Shown here piece by piece: positions 55,280-64,000 of a DNA stretch of 64,000 nucleotides (position 1 is the first letter of the stretch; the number at the start of each line of letters is the position of its first letter). Under the pieces are notes generated by a model. That model was not told where the DNA came from. It saw only the letters and a program-made list of their open reading frames with translations, and searched no databases. Source of the stretch: Methanospirillum stamsii. Lineage in GTDB: Archaea; Halobacteriota; Methanomicrobia; Methanomicrobiales; Methanospirillaceae. The translations under genes were made by a program, and so were the position numbers. The stretch is from NCBI RefSeq assembly GCF_003173335.1, contig NZ_QGMZ01000014.1, positions 1 through 64,000 of the forward strand, given 5' to 3'.

Positions 55280-55916
55280 CGGGACTTTTCCGGTTGAAGA
55301 TCAACAGGAAGTGTGGGATAATGAATATAGAAAAAAAGGCAGACTCTGGGGAAATGTCCCACTTGAAGAGACTGCTTATAAAATGGGAGGAATATTTCTT
55401 GACCTCGGATGTGGAGACGGGAAAAACCTTCGGAGAATTACGACAGAAGATAATATCCGAATAGGTCTTGATTTCTCTTCTGAAGCGTTATCACTTTGTA
55501 GGAATAATCCTGAACTCAATGATGTCTCTTTTATCTGTTCGAATGCTCTGAATCTGCCCTTTAAAAAAAATTCTGTACAGTATGTTGATGCCCACCACAT
55601 CTTAAGTCATCTTCTCCTCGACGAACGTATCCAGGTTGCTAAAGAAATTTCTGCAATCCTGTCTCCAGGGGGGAGAATTATGGTCACCGTTTTTGGAAAA
55701 GAGGATTTTCGTTATGGGGCCGGCATTACTGTTGAACCAGATACTTTTCTAAAAGGAAATGGTATTATCACCCATTATTTTTCGCCGGAAGAATTTCATT
55801 CCCTTTTTCCGGAATTGATCTTTTATTCACAAAAAAAGTATTCCTGGTCGATGAAAGTGAAAGGAACAGATCATCAGCGATGTGTGTGGACAGTCGTCTA
55901 TACAAAAAAAGTTTGA
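55263..55916 (+). CDS. SAM-dependent methyltransferase
   Basis: A 217-residue class I methyltransferase. The SAM-binding motif is FLDLGCGDGKNLRRITTEDN, then IGLDFSSEALSLCRNNPELN and the post-I strand. The family-typical IMVTVFGKEDFRYGAGITVE resembles small-molecule (TehB/UbiE-like) methyltransferases. ATG 55263 lies 17 bases inside the MFS gene. The target is unknown; coupling to the transporter hints at methylation of an exported compound. Confidence 0.85.
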   Translation: MIISDDGTFPVEDQQEVWDNEYRKKGRLWGNVPLEETAYKMGGIFLDLGCGDGKNLRRITTEDNIRIGLDFSSEALSLCRNNPELNDVSFICSNALNLPFKKNSVQYVDAHHILSHLLLDERIQVAKEISAILSPGGRIMVTVFGKEDFRYGAGITVEPDTFLKGNGIITHYFSPEEFHSLFPELIFYSQKKYSWSMKVKGTDHQRCVWTVVYTKKV

Positions 55917-56236
55917 CCAATGATAACATTTAATCACATTTTCTTTCATATGGTAAAAAAAATTGATTAAAAACAGTCCCTACGTGCGTTTGGTGATCAG
56001 ACAGTCCCGGAAATGGCATTAAAAAATTCCCGATGCGTTTTCTATCTGTACTATCCCTCTTACAATCACTCTGAATCGTGCATTAATTTTTCAAAATTTC
56101 TTTCTAATTGATGCAAACCTGAATTTTTTTATGAATACGTACTATCTGGATAAGACGTGAAAATTTATATGTACATACTGGTAGGTACATACCCTGTAAG
56201 AAAAAGATATACCTTATTACATAAATAGTAATCAGC
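55917..56236. promoter_or_regulatory. Intergenic stretch with the nikR promoter
   Basis: 320 bases without a gene, AT-rich. The last 80 bases hold the TATA-like AAATTTATAT and the repeat described in the operator entry. Nothing is recognised in the first 200 bases. Confidence 0.45.
56171..56192 (+). promoter_or_regulatory. Candidate NikR operator (GTACATAC direct repeat)
   Basis: GTACATAC occurs at 56171-56178 and again at 56185-56192 with a 14-base period, directly after the TATA-like AAATTTATAT at 56161-56170. The position, just downstream of the TATA element, suits a repressor site. It does not match the GTATGA-N16-TCATAC operator of E. coli NikR closely, so autoregulation is a guess. Confidence 0.45.
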
Positions 56237-56692
56237 ATGTCACCAAGCTTTGCCGATTCGGAACCGGAAGATATCTACGAACATGATCTTTCCCGGATTG
56301 GTGTTTCTCTTCCATCAAATTTACTCCAGAGCTTTGATCAGATTTTAAAGACAAGAGGATATTCATCACGTTCAGAAGGTATTCGTGATGCTATCCGGTC
56401 ATATATCCGGTACCATAAATGGATGGCAGATCTTTCAGGACCACGTCAGGGTGTTATCACGCTGGTGTACGATCATCACCAGCGTGGTCTTATTGCCTCA
56501 TTAACCGATATCCAGCATGATTATATGGATTTAGTCCAGGCATCACTCCATTCCCATGTTACACATAACCGGTGTGTGGAAGTTCTTTTAGTGAAAGGTG
56601 ATGCCCAGGAAGTAAAAAATATTGCCGAACGACTCATGGCACAAAAAGGTGTTGAGACCGTGAAACTCACCACCATTCCTCTTGAAGGATAA
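56237..56692 (+). CDS. nikR: Nickel-responsive regulator NikR
   Basis: A 151-residue ribbon-helix-helix regulator with an ACT-like metal-binding domain. The DNA-binding strand and helices are SRIGVSLPSNLLQSFDQILK and SSRSEGIRDAIRSYI. The nickel ligands of E. coli NikR (His76, His87, His89, Cys95) match His94, His105, His107 and Cys113 here with a constant offset of 18. Nickel is central to methanogens (coenzyme F430, hydrogenases). No nickel transporter is adjacent, so its targets may lie elsewhere. Confidence 0.93.
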   Translation: MSPSFADSEPEDIYEHDLSRIGVSLPSNLLQSFDQILKTRGYSSRSEGIRDAIRSYIRYHKWMADLSGPRQGVITLVYDHHQRGLIASLTDIQHDYMDLVQASLHSHVTHNRCVEVLLVKGDAQEVKNIAERLMAQKGVETVKLTTIPLEG

Positions 56693-56702
56693 CCTTTTTT
56701 TT

Positions 56703-57896
56703 CTATACCTGATAGGCAGGAAGGCTTTTCCTGTAAAACCAGTTCCGGTAAATAATTGGAGTAGATATTGTTGTGAGCAGGCTCATAAAGACTATCCCTG
56801 CGTAAATATCCTGTCCGATTGTTCCTGCTGTCAGTCCTATCAGTGCAACTATCATCGCTACCTCTCCCCTGGGAGACATACCAAACCCGACAATCAGTGA
56901 ATCGCGGGTATCCATTCCCAGGAGTTTCGACGGCAGAGCACATCCGATAACCTTTGTCAGAATGGCAATTATGGATAGAACGAGCATGAAAATTACTCCC
57001 TCAAAGGTCAGGGCGTGAATATCCACTAGAACCCCGAGCGAAACAAAGAAGATTGATGCAAAGATGATCTGGAGATATTCTGCTCCCTCCTTGAAATCCC
57101 GGCTGTGACGAAGGCCCACGCTCTCCATTGACACTCCGGCCAGAAATGCCCCGACAATACCTGACAATCCAACAAGGTCTGCAACCATTGCATAGAAAAA
57201 TGCGATCATCATTGCAGTAATAAAGATAAATTCAGGATATTTTTCTGCAATGGATGAATGGTCCAGTTTTATCAGGGCCCGGCTTATCACGGAGACTCCT
57301 AAAAGTCCGAATATCACCATGAATCCAATTGCTTTGAGAAATACGATTAAAATTCCTTCCGGAGTAAAAGTTCCGGACACCATATCTTCGGTAATGGCAA
57401 GAGCCATAAGACTCAATACATCATCAATTACTGCTGCACCAATGATTGCTTTTGCTGCATCTGACTGAAGCTGGTTTATTTCACGAAGGACATTGGCTGT
57501 AATTGCAATGCTTGTCGCAGTAAGTGCAGTACCTACAAAAAAGGCAGACTGCATGTCAAATCCGAACAGAAGAGAGGTTGCATATCCTCCTATCCATGGG
57601 ATGATGACTCCGAAAACTGCAATAATTCCGTATTTCAGGTTAAATATATCCCGGATATTGAATTCAAATCCAATAACAAAAAGCAGGATTATTGCACCCA
57701 GATGGGCGATACTGCTGACAAAATCGGTGTATGTGACAAGACCGAGAACACTCGGACCTACGATTAGTCCGACAAGTATCTCTCCAATTACTGCAGACTG
57801 GTTTATTCGGGATGCCAGAAGATAACCTGCAAGTGCTACAAAAAGAAGCAGGCTCATCTGAAACTCAATTGAAGACATTACTCCTTCCGGAATCAT
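56703..57896 (-). CDS. Cation/proton antiporter (CPA2, Kef/Nha type)
   Basis: A 397-residue monovalent cation:proton antiporter with about 12 helices. Marks are GEILVGLIVGPSVLGLVTYT, the ion-site region FVGTALTATSIAITANVLRE (with AAVIDDVLSLMALAI) and SPRGEVAMIVALIGLTAGTI. There is no C-terminal TrkA-N nucleotide domain, so it is a short NapA/Kef-like form. It is convergent with nikR and upstream of a response-regulator gene by 3 bases on the same strand. Confidence 0.88.
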   Translation of the reverse strand: MIPEGVMSSIEFQMSLLLFVALAGYLLASRINQSAVIGEILVGLIVGPSVLGLVTYTDFVSSIAHLGAIILLFVIGFEFNIRDIFNLKYGIIAVFGVIIPWIGGYATSLLFGFDMQSAFFVGTALTATSIAITANVLREINQLQSDAAKAIIGAAVIDDVLSLMALAITEDMVSGTFTPEGILIVFLKAIGFMVIFGLLGVSVISRALIKLDHSSIAEKYPEFIFITAMMIAFFYAMVADLVGLSGIVGAFLAGVSMESVGLRHSRDFKEGAEYLQIIFASIFFVSLGVLVDIHALTFEGVIFMLVLSIIAILTKVIGCALPSKLLGMDTRDSLIVGFGMSPRGEVAMIVALIGLTAGTIGQDIYAGIVFMSLLTTISTPIIYRNWFYRKSLPAYQV

Positions 57897-57899
57897 AAA

Positions 57900-58490
57900 T
57901 TACTCTCCTGGTTTTCTCTGACGGCGTTCAAGACAATTACGGATAATTTCAGTGCCATTTCTGATTTTATTCAAATGGTCTTCTGCCTTGTTCTCTTCAT
58001 CATAGAGTTCATCAAGGGCAGTGGTTGAATCCTCGATCAGTTGCAATTGTTCGAAAATTCTCAAACGAGCTGATTCCAGGTATTTTTCGTTTCGTATTGC
58101 ATCATCTTCAGCCTTGCTTCTCCTGACCAGATGTTGTACAGCATGTGCCAGCTCAGTAAACAGGGGTTTTGGATCGCCACCTTTCTGAAGATAAAAGTCC
58201 GCTCCGTTGTTTAAGGCTTCGATGACCACTTCTTCTCTCCCTTTTCCGGTAAAAATGATGAATGGAATAGAGGGTTTTTCAGCCCTGACCAGTTTTAAAA
58301 GTTCGATGCCGTCAATACCAGGCATGTCATAATCTGATATTATTGCATCAAAGGGTTCGTTTTTTAGTTTATTAAGGCCTTCTTCAGCAGAATCTGCAAT
58401 ATCTACATCCAGCCCTGCTTCTTCTCGTAAATATATCTGAGTAAGAGTAAGCAGAGCCATTTCATCATCAATATATAATATTCTGGTCAT
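57900..58490 (-). CDS. Response regulator with helical C-terminus
   Basis: About 196 residues from ATG 58490 (MTRILYIDDEMALLTLTQIY). The receiver domain has the acidic pair at residues 8-9, the phosphorylated Asp53 in IISDYDMPGID, Thr in FIIFTGKG and Lys in YLQKGG. A helical, coiled-coil-like tail (residues 135-196) replaces a DNA-binding domain. The frame is open 21 codons upstream but those residues do not fit. The antiporter follows 3 bases after its end, so it may control or be cotranscribed with it. Confidence 0.85.
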   Translation of the reverse strand: MTRILYIDDEMALLTLTQIYLREEAGLDVDIADSAEEGLNKLKNEPFDAIISDYDMPGIDGIELLKLVRAEKPSIPFIIFTGKGREEVVIEALNNGADFYLQKGGDPKPLFTELAHAVQHLVRRSKAEDDAIRNEKYLESARLRIFEQLQLIEDSTTALDELYDEENKAEDHLNKIRNGTEIIRNCLERRQRKPGE

Positions 58491-58595
58491 TTTTTTGCAT
58501 ATGGTCCGGAGGAAAATTATTCCCTCAAAATATGTCCTGTTCTGATGGGACAACTTTCTCTTTTCTTCTATAAAAGATTGTCAGAATAAAAAATT

Positions 58596-60581
58596 TCAGT
58601 ATAAAGCATTTCCATAGGCCACTCCTGCAACTTCATCATATGCCTTCTCAAGAAGCCGTTTGTAATAGTGAGTGTCAAATCCCTGCATCTCCCATGAAGG
58701 GTCAACCAGAAGCTTTTTTTCGTCCCTGACCAGGTATGCTGCATCCATTCCTGGTTTAAGATCTACACCACAGGCACGATACCGGTCCAGGACTGCCTGG
58801 GCGATGCACCGTTTTTTGTATTGTTCCCTTCCAATCCGGCGGGTAATTATGAGTTCCTGCATATCCACATTTTTCAGGTTGCTGGTATAATCCGAATATA
58901 TATCTTCGAAATTTTCTTTTACTTCGTGAAACTGTGAAAAATCGGTGCATGTTGCCAGTTCTTCAATGAGTTCTTTTTGCATCTGTGCAACATAAGGAGG
59001 AACATTTCGCCTATTTGAGGAAAGGCCCTTGATTTTAACATCTCCGGTTTTTAATCTTCCAAAGTAGGAAGTAAAAGATCCACTTCCGTCTGCCTGGTGG
59101 AGAAATGCCACCCAGTCGTATTGTTCACATTCGGTTAGGATACCGGTATGCTCCTCTATTTTTTGCTTTATGGTTTCTATCGGTCCACCCTGGATGAAAA
59201 GACAGTCAATAATGGCATGAAGGACTTCTCCCTGGTGAAGCTGAGTCAGCGTGATACATTCTTTAAGGAGCCTGGTTGCAGTACGCGTGATCTCTTCATG
59301 TACTTCTATTCTTCCGAACCGTGCATTTTTATACCCGGTATAGCCGAAACAGGTGACCAGCATCCATTTCAGCACTCCGTCCATGCCAGCATACGAGGGG
59401 TCTGTCTTTTTTCTGGCTTTTGTCTCATGACGTAAGGTGAGAATGGGTTTTAAAACCAAAGGGAGAAATCCGGGAGTTTCTTTGTTTCCGAGTGTTTCCG
59501 GAGAGAGGTTTTCTTTTACGATAATGGACGGATAAAAGGATGTGAAATCTATCTGGGTAACATCTGCATATACCCCCGGCCTTGGCTGAAGCATGTATCC
59601 GCCCCGGTAATCAAGTCGCATGGAAGTAATATCCCTGCAAGCTTCAGCATCACTTTTCCGGAACGGAACTGCATAACCCCGTTTTAATGCTTCATAGACT
59701 TCATAGGTTGATATCAGAGTTCCCGGAGTCAGTCGTGATGCAAGATTGGGGGAAAGCCCACTAAGCCGTGCAGCAAGGAATATCCCCTGAATACTTCCTT
59801 CCCGGTGCATGAAACTCTGCCGACTGTCAATAATTATCCTGCCCTCCGGGATCTTTGCACCAAGTCGGTGTTCCATCCTCCCATAACTGTAATAGGATCT
59901 GGCCGATACTGTGTGAAATCTGCCAGTTCTGCTAAGCGAGTTGAAAAGACCGAGTTCTTTTGCCTTTGTATCCAGGATACCCGACCATGTATCATAGTCC
60001 GAAAAGAGAATGAGATCAGGATCGCGATCCTGGATAACAGTAAAGAAGTCTTCGAGAAGTGTTCTTTCAGGTCCGTCAAGCCCCTGGGTCCGGGTACCTT
60101 CGGTAATGGTGATGCGTCCGGGATGAGATTCACGGTGAGGGTTTTCACTACAGGAGATCTCTACAATTGCAAGGTCAAGGTCATGGTCCGGAGAAAACCG
60201 GTCAACGTCTGTCCATCCCCCCGGAATCATCTCTGTCCTGGCACAGAGCATTTGTTCCGGGCGGATGTCGACATTAAAAAGCCGTGCCTGATACTGTGTC
60301 TGTTCTTCAATTTTGAGGGCAACATCCCGTCCTGCCTGGACACGAAAACCTTCCTCCGTCCCATAGATAGTCCTGATGGTTTCAGGCGTGACCTCATACG
60401 CTGATTCAAGACCATCAAGTAACTGGTAATACTGGTGCGGATCAGGGAGTGAAAAGAAAAACTCTGGTGAAAGCCGGTGATGAGTACAGATGATCTGGTT
60501 CTCCTGTATTTCCCAGGTGTCCACTCCATCCTTTGTCCGGCAGATATCCAGGATAAATCTTCGTTCTTTAAGAGTCATCAT
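58596..60581 (-). CDS. Divergent B-family DNA polymerase (PolB2-like), motif C altered
   Basis: A 661-residue B-family polymerase. Motif A reads DFTSFYPSIIVKENLSPETL. Motif B region is LKWMLVTCFGYTGYKNARFG, with the conserved FGYTGY in place of the NSxYG block. Motif C, normally YxDTDS, reads HAIIDCLFIQGG, so the second catalytic Asp appears missing. An exonuclease-like segment (LDLAIVEISCSENPH) is degenerate. This fits the archaeal PolB2 group, which is often thought inactive. It overlaps the small upstream gene by 4 bases, so the pair is coupled. Confidence 0.85.
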   Translation of the reverse strand: MMTLKERRFILDICRTKDGVDTWEIQENQIICTHHRLSPEFFFSLPDPHQYYQLLDGLESAYEVTPETIRTIYGTEEGFRVQAGRDVALKIEEQTQYQARLFNVDIRPEQMLCARTEMIPGGWTDVDRFSPDHDLDLAIVEISCSENPHRESHPGRITITEGTRTQGLDGPERTLLEDFFTVIQDRDPDLILFSDYDTWSGILDTKAKELGLFNSLSRTGRFHTVSARSYYSYGRMEHRLGAKIPEGRIIIDSRQSFMHREGSIQGIFLAARLSGLSPNLASRLTPGTLISTYEVYEALKRGYAVPFRKSDAEACRDITSMRLDYRGGYMLQPRPGVYADVTQIDFTSFYPSIIVKENLSPETLGNKETPGFLPLVLKPILTLRHETKARKKTDPSYAGMDGVLKWMLVTCFGYTGYKNARFGRIEVHEEITRTATRLLKECITLTQLHQGEVLHAIIDCLFIQGGPIETIKQKIEEHTGILTECEQYDWVAFLHQADGSGSFTSYFGRLKTGDVKIKGLSSNRRNVPPYVAQMQKELIEELATCTDFSQFHEVKENFEDIYSDYTSNLKNVDMQELIITRRIGREQYKKRCIAQAVLDRYRACGVDLKPGMDAAYLVRDEKKLLVDPSWEMQGFDTHYYKRLLEKAYDEVAGVAYGNALY

Positions 60582-61093
60582 ACCCCCAGCGTCAGTTGTT
60601 TTGATTGTCTGGTGTGGGCCGGCGATTCATCCGGAAATATCTGTCGAATCTGAAAGATCCGGTGGAAAAACGGCTCCAATGCATAGATGTACCTGTCCGG
60701 ACAGGTTGAAATGAGCAAAACTCCTGAGTTTTTTATCGCGTATTCTCTGCACCGGTGTCCGATGACTGGCAGCAGGTCTGCCCGTTCTTCAAATAATGAT
60801 CGGTCATGCTCAAAGATGATAAATGACTGAAATGCTTCGTCGAGAATTGTCAGTATCTGGAATGCGGTAAGAGCTCTTCTGACGACAAACCTCTCTGATA
60901 ATTGAAATATTCCCGGAAGGATGAGCGGGTAATTTCCGCACATGTACAGGACAAGACTCTTGTCTTTTGAAAGACGTGCTTCGAGCGCCTGTGTCAGATC
61001 CTCTGGTGGAGCGATCAATAATGAGAATGTCCCTGGTGAGGGAGTTACTTGTGAGGGAAGAGGAGCTGACATGTCATAGCAGGATGTCAGCAT
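60578..61093 (-). CDS. Small RecA-fold-like protein coupled to the polymerase
   Basis: A 171-residue protein without recognised family. The middle reads SLVLYMCGNYPLILPGIFQL, RRALTAFQILTILDEAFQSF and IIFEHDRSLFEE, then GVLLISTCPDRYIY. The strand-helix order and the IIFEHD acidic end look like a RecA-type core with a Walker B-like strand, but no Walker A (GxxxxGKT) is present. It starts the operon and its stop overlaps the polymerase start by 4 bases. Hence it may be a helper subunit of the polymerase. ATG 61069 is an alternative start. Confidence 0.6.
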   Translation of the reverse strand: MLTSCYDMSAPLPSQVTPSPGTFSLLIAPPEDLTQALEARLSKDKSLVLYMCGNYPLILPGIFQLSERFVVRRALTAFQILTILDEAFQSFIIFEHDRSLFEERADLLPVIGHRCREYAIKNSGVLLISTCPDRYIYALEPFFHRIFQIRQIFPDESPAHTRQSKQLTLGV

Positions 61094-61148
61094 CTCTCAT
61101 ATAATTCTACAGCTAACAGGGTGAAAGTGAAAAATCACATATAAATGT

Positions 61149-62906
61149 TCATAAATCTGAATTATTTTGGTGTTTCTGCTTTTCAAAGACGGTATTTCTG
61201 GCACGAATGAGTTCGGCAATACTCCATGTCTGGCAGATAGTTCCGGCAGATTTATATGGCTGGTCTCCGTCAAAAAGCTCCGGAAGCATACCTGCACCGT
61301 CGGTATACAGATAATGCCAGAGTGGGAGCAGTGTTCGTGATGCATGGTATGGTGTTTCACCGTACTGCATAAGTGCATCAACATAAAAGCCGCACATCCA
61401 GGGCCAGACCATTCCGTTATGGTATGATTTATCTCCTGCGTATGTTCCATGATACCCAGAAGATCCAGGTGTCAGGGTTCTAAGGCCATACGGGGTCAGC
61501 AATTCTGTTCTGATTCGTTCAAGTGCAAGTCGCCCTTCATCAAATGGAACCAGGCCAAGAGCAAGGGCGATTATCTGATTAGGTCTGATCCGGTCGTCCT
61601 GTGGATCAATGACATCATACAGACAGCCGGTTTTTTCATTCCAGAATGAATTGAAGGACTTTCTAACCTGTTTCGGAGAGACTGGAACCCCTATTTCAAG
61701 GTATTCACAAAGTTCCAGGGACAGAATCCACAGGGCATTTATTTCAACCGGTTTTCCTTCACGGGGAGTCGAAGGAGTATCCATCCATGTTGAACAGGAT
61801 GTTGTGGAAATAAGGTCTCTGTCAAGGCTTGTTACCTCAGTCTCCGGGTAGGATGAGATCAGATCCTCAAGGTCAGGGATGATGTCATCAACAAATGGTG
61901 AGTCCTGATGGGTCTGCAGGTAGTGAAACAGTGCCCAGAATAACCAGAGTGTTGCATCAGCAGAATTGTATAAATCCGGAATCCTGTTTGGGATGAGTCC
62001 GCCCTTCCGGTGCCGAAGGTACATCTTGAAGATGTTTTCCGCTTCCCGGTACCGGTCAAAGGCCAGAAGAACTCCGGGAAGACTGATGAATGTGTCTCTT
62101 CCCCATGACTCTGTAAACCAGGGGTATCCGGCGATTATCTCCTCATTCCTGATACCAAGGCATGATGCACGGTAGAGAAGGTCGGTTTCAATCTTAGGAA
62201 ATGGTATGGGAAGTGGCCGGGGCGTTTTTGCCGGATAAACATTCAGTTCAATGGCATCATCTTTGATGGTTCCGGAATAAAAACCCGGAGATAAAAGGTT
62301 TTCATATCCCTTGTATCCTCTTTCCTCATCTGTCGGATATCTCGCATTAAGATATGTCTGTGGATCCCGGATAAAAGAGAGAGTGCATGAAAACTGGTGT
62401 CCGTTTCCAATAAACCCTCCGGATGAGTCTTCAAAAAGAACCGGTGGGTTTAACGTGAGTTCATGAACGCTTCTGGATGTTAACAGGGGACGTATCTTAA
62501 AATCCGCGGTCCCATCCACGTCCCACCTGATAGTAAGACCCCGGTCAAGTGAGATGGTTTTTGTGATTGTGGCATCTTTTATGGCAAATTCCTGGACAAC
62601 GGGGTATAGTCCTCCGGACTGGATATGTCGTGTTATGTTATCCGGAGAGCTGTTTCCCCACCAGCCGGGAAGAAGTGAAACACCATTGATAATCTCATGG
62701 AGTGATGAAAGAATAATTGAATCATTGTCGATTAAAAGGCCATGATATCTGCGAGAATTTCCGGCAAAGGAGGAAGTACAGATCCTTCTTCCTTCGGTCA
62801 TGAGAAACTCCCTGCCTGATGCTATCCTGGTATTTTGCAGTTCTCTTCCGTACCGGATATGATGAGGAATTATGGTAAGTTCTTCAGGTAGTGCAGGACA
62901 GTCCAT
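61149..62906 (-). CDS. Glycogen debranching enzyme (amylo-alpha-1,6-glucosidase type)
   Basis: A 585-residue debranching enzyme. The N-terminal beta domain contains GREFLMTEGRRICTSSFAGN and RYHGLLIDN. The (alpha/alpha)6 catalytic domain contains AGYPWFTESWGRDTFISLPG, GLIPNRIPDLYNSADATLWL and SYHNGMVWPWMCGFYVDALM. These match archaeal/bacterial GH133-like glucosidases that remove alpha-1,6 branches from glycogen. It lies 18 bases behind a glycosyltransferase gene, so the pair likely makes and uses glycogen or a related glucan. Confidence 0.92.
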   Translation of the reverse strand: MDCPALPEELTIIPHHIRYGRELQNTRIASGREFLMTEGRRICTSSFAGNSRRYHGLLIDNDSIILSSLHEIINGVSLLPGWWGNSSPDNITRHIQSGGLYPVVQEFAIKDATITKTISLDRGLTIRWDVDGTADFKIRPLLTSRSVHELTLNPPVLFEDSSGGFIGNGHQFSCTLSFIRDPQTYLNARYPTDEERGYKGYENLLSPGFYSGTIKDDAIELNVYPAKTPRPLPIPFPKIETDLLYRASCLGIRNEEIIAGYPWFTESWGRDTFISLPGVLLAFDRYREAENIFKMYLRHRKGGLIPNRIPDLYNSADATLWLFWALFHYLQTHQDSPFVDDIIPDLEDLISSYPETEVTSLDRDLISTTSCSTWMDTPSTPREGKPVEINALWILSLELCEYLEIGVPVSPKQVRKSFNSFWNEKTGCLYDVIDPQDDRIRPNQIIALALGLVPFDEGRLALERIRTELLTPYGLRTLTPGSSGYHGTYAGDKSYHNGMVWPWMCGFYVDALMQYGETPYHASRTLLPLWHYLYTDGAGMLPELFDGDQPYKSAGTICQTWSIAELIRARNTVFEKQKHQNNSDL

Positions 62907-62924
62907 GATAGGTATTCACTAAAA

Positions 62925-64000
62925 TTACGGTTGTTTTGGGTTATGAACCTGATGATAGATGGCAGCCGTTTTATCCGCTGCAACCTCCCAGGTGAAATCC
63001 TTCTCAATTCGTTTTCTTCCGGCAAGACCGAATTTTTTTCTCATGTCCGGATCTTTTAGGAGAATACACAGGTGTTTTGCGATGTCTTCCGGAGAATGTG
63101 GATTTACATGAAACCCGTTTTGTTCATCACCATGTATTGTAACCTGCTCATAAAAACCGCTTGTTCCAAGGACACCTGCTACTACCGGTTTTGCCATGGC
63201 CATGGCTTCAGTGCATACAATGCCAAAAGCTTCATATTTAGATGGAAAAACAGCACAGTCACAGGCTGCATAATGCATTTTTAGATCCTGTTCGGACACA
63301 TGCTGACAGGTAAAAATAATAGAATCCGAAAGTCCAAGTTCTTCTGTCATGGACCTGAGCCGGTTTTCCAGTTCACCAACCCCCAGGACAACCAGTTTTA
63401 CATCCGGAATTTCTCTCGCAATCTCCGGCATAGCCCGGATTAGATTCTCAATCCCCTTAACCGGTGTTAACCTGCCCACGTACAGGATCATCGGACTGTC
63501 ATGGACTCCTGTCTGACTCCGAAACTCAGAAATGCTATCAACTGTAAAAAGGTCCGGGGAAAAAGAGTCCGGGTCCACCCCGTTGTGTACAACATGAATT
63601 TTTTCCTCCTGGAATCCGAGTTTTACCAGGGCATTTTTCATGGCATGTGATACGGTGATTATTGCATCCGCTTTTTCGGCTGCCATCCTTTCGATGTCTG
63701 TAATTATCTGTGAAGGGTTTTCCATCCTTCCCTGTTCATGGGAATGAAAGTGGAAAATGAATGGAATATCCAGATTTTCCCTGATGATCAGTCCGGCAGT
63801 TGCGCTGGCCCAGTCGTGAGATACTACCAGTTGAAATGAGTGTTTTTTGGCCTGATGAAAAGTCCGGATATAATGATATGCTCCGAGCTGGTTGTACTGA
63901 ATTGTTTCCATGAAAAACTGCTGGTCTGGAAAATTCCAGGATTCCACACCAGAGGGAACCAGATATGGAATAATATCATTGGTTTTTAAGACGTCAGGGC
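62925..64000 (-). CDS. Family 4 glycosyltransferase (N-terminus outside the window)
   Basis: A GT-B glycosyltransferase of the glycogen/starch-synthase-like GT4 class. The frame is open to the end of the window, so the start lies beyond 64000; the GTG at 63947 is internal. Visible marks are FQLVVSHDWASATAGLIIRE, DAIITVSHAMKNALVKLGFQ and HNGVDPDSFSPDLF. The donor-sugar part shows LYVGRLTPVKGIENLIRAMP and the signature PSKYEAFGIVCTEAMAMAKP. Its partner is the debranching enzyme 18 bases downstream. It probably adds glucose to a glucan. Confidence 0.88.
   Translation of the reverse strand, partial: PDVLKTNDIIPYLVPSGVESWNFPDQQFFMETIQYNQLGAYHYIRTFHQAKKHSFQLVVSHDWASATAGLIIRENLDIPFIFHFHSHEQGRMENPSQIITDIERMAAEKADAIITVSHAMKNALVKLGFQEEKIHVVHNGVDPDSFSPDLFTVDSISEFRSQTGVHDSPMILYVGRLTPVKGIENLIRAMPEIAREIPDVKLVVLGVGELENRLRSMTEELGLSDSIIFTCQHVSEQDLKMHYAACDCAVFPSKYEAFGIVCTEAMAMAKPVVAGVLGTSGFYEQVTIHGDEQNGFHVNPHSPEDIAKHLCILLKDPDMRKKFGLAGRKRIEKDFTWEVAADKTAAIYHQVHNPKQP

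Overview
The window looks like a piece of chromosome from a methanogenic euryarchaeon, most like Methanospirillum or another Methanomicrobiales. This is an inference from gene content, not from a database match. Supporting genes are archaeosine tRNA modification (tgtA-arcS), coenzyme F420 synthesis (cofE), an archaeal proteasome beta subunit, the termination ribonuclease FttA, a Sec61-beta subunit, a NikR nickel regulator, and many PAS sensors and surface beta-helix proteins.

The first 8.6 kb is an accessory region. It holds an arsenic cluster (arsR, a secreted OB-fold-like protein, an ACR3 efflux gene broken by an in-frame TGA, a divergent arsC and a DUF2703 protein). It also holds a two-subunit fluoride channel with a DUF190 partner and a PIN-type toxin-antitoxin pair. 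Broken genes are dense here: an MFS N-terminus with TAG, a SulP STAS stub back to back with a headless UspA, and a frameshifted DUF4405 gene.

From 8.9 to 15.8 kb runs a compact plus-strand housekeeping block: tgtA, arcS, a two-subunit flavin and iron-sulfur oxidoreductase of the NfnAB/SudAB type, a minimal RNase III and a flippase-like membrane protein. From 15.8 to 24.3 kb come a DUF86 fragment, an 800-base stretch without genes, a large surface beta-helix protein coupled to a TPR protein, and two convergent PAS signalling proteins. argF and purD follow (24.7-26.9 kb).

The 27-36 kb section mixes small membrane and secreted proteins, a rubredoxin-flavodoxin fusion, a decayed IS1-type transposase with an internal deletion, a YitT-like membrane protein coupled to a tandem UspA, a helicase fragment, superoxide reductase, and a sensor whose kinase residues are lost. 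From 35.9 to 42.3 kb is an AddAB-like helicase-nuclease operon, followed by a Fic protein with a perfect 24-base palindrome behind it. A polyferredoxin/secreted-protein pair and a second beta-helix surface protein lie at 44-47 kb, then a gene-free stretch with a dense GGCGGAA inverted-repeat element.

The last part holds tRNA-Ser(UGA), cofE (apparently without a standard start codon), Sec61-beta, an amidohydrolase, UspA-CBS, psmB, fttA, an MFS transporter with a methyltransferase, nikR, a cation/proton antiporter, a response regulator, a divergent B-family DNA polymerase coupled to a small protein without a P-loop, and a debranching-enzyme/glycosyltransferase pair cut by the window edge. The strongest candidates for a second look are the polymerase pair, the degenerate kinase, the GGCGGAA element, the cofE start and the cluster of gene wrecks in the first 8 kb.
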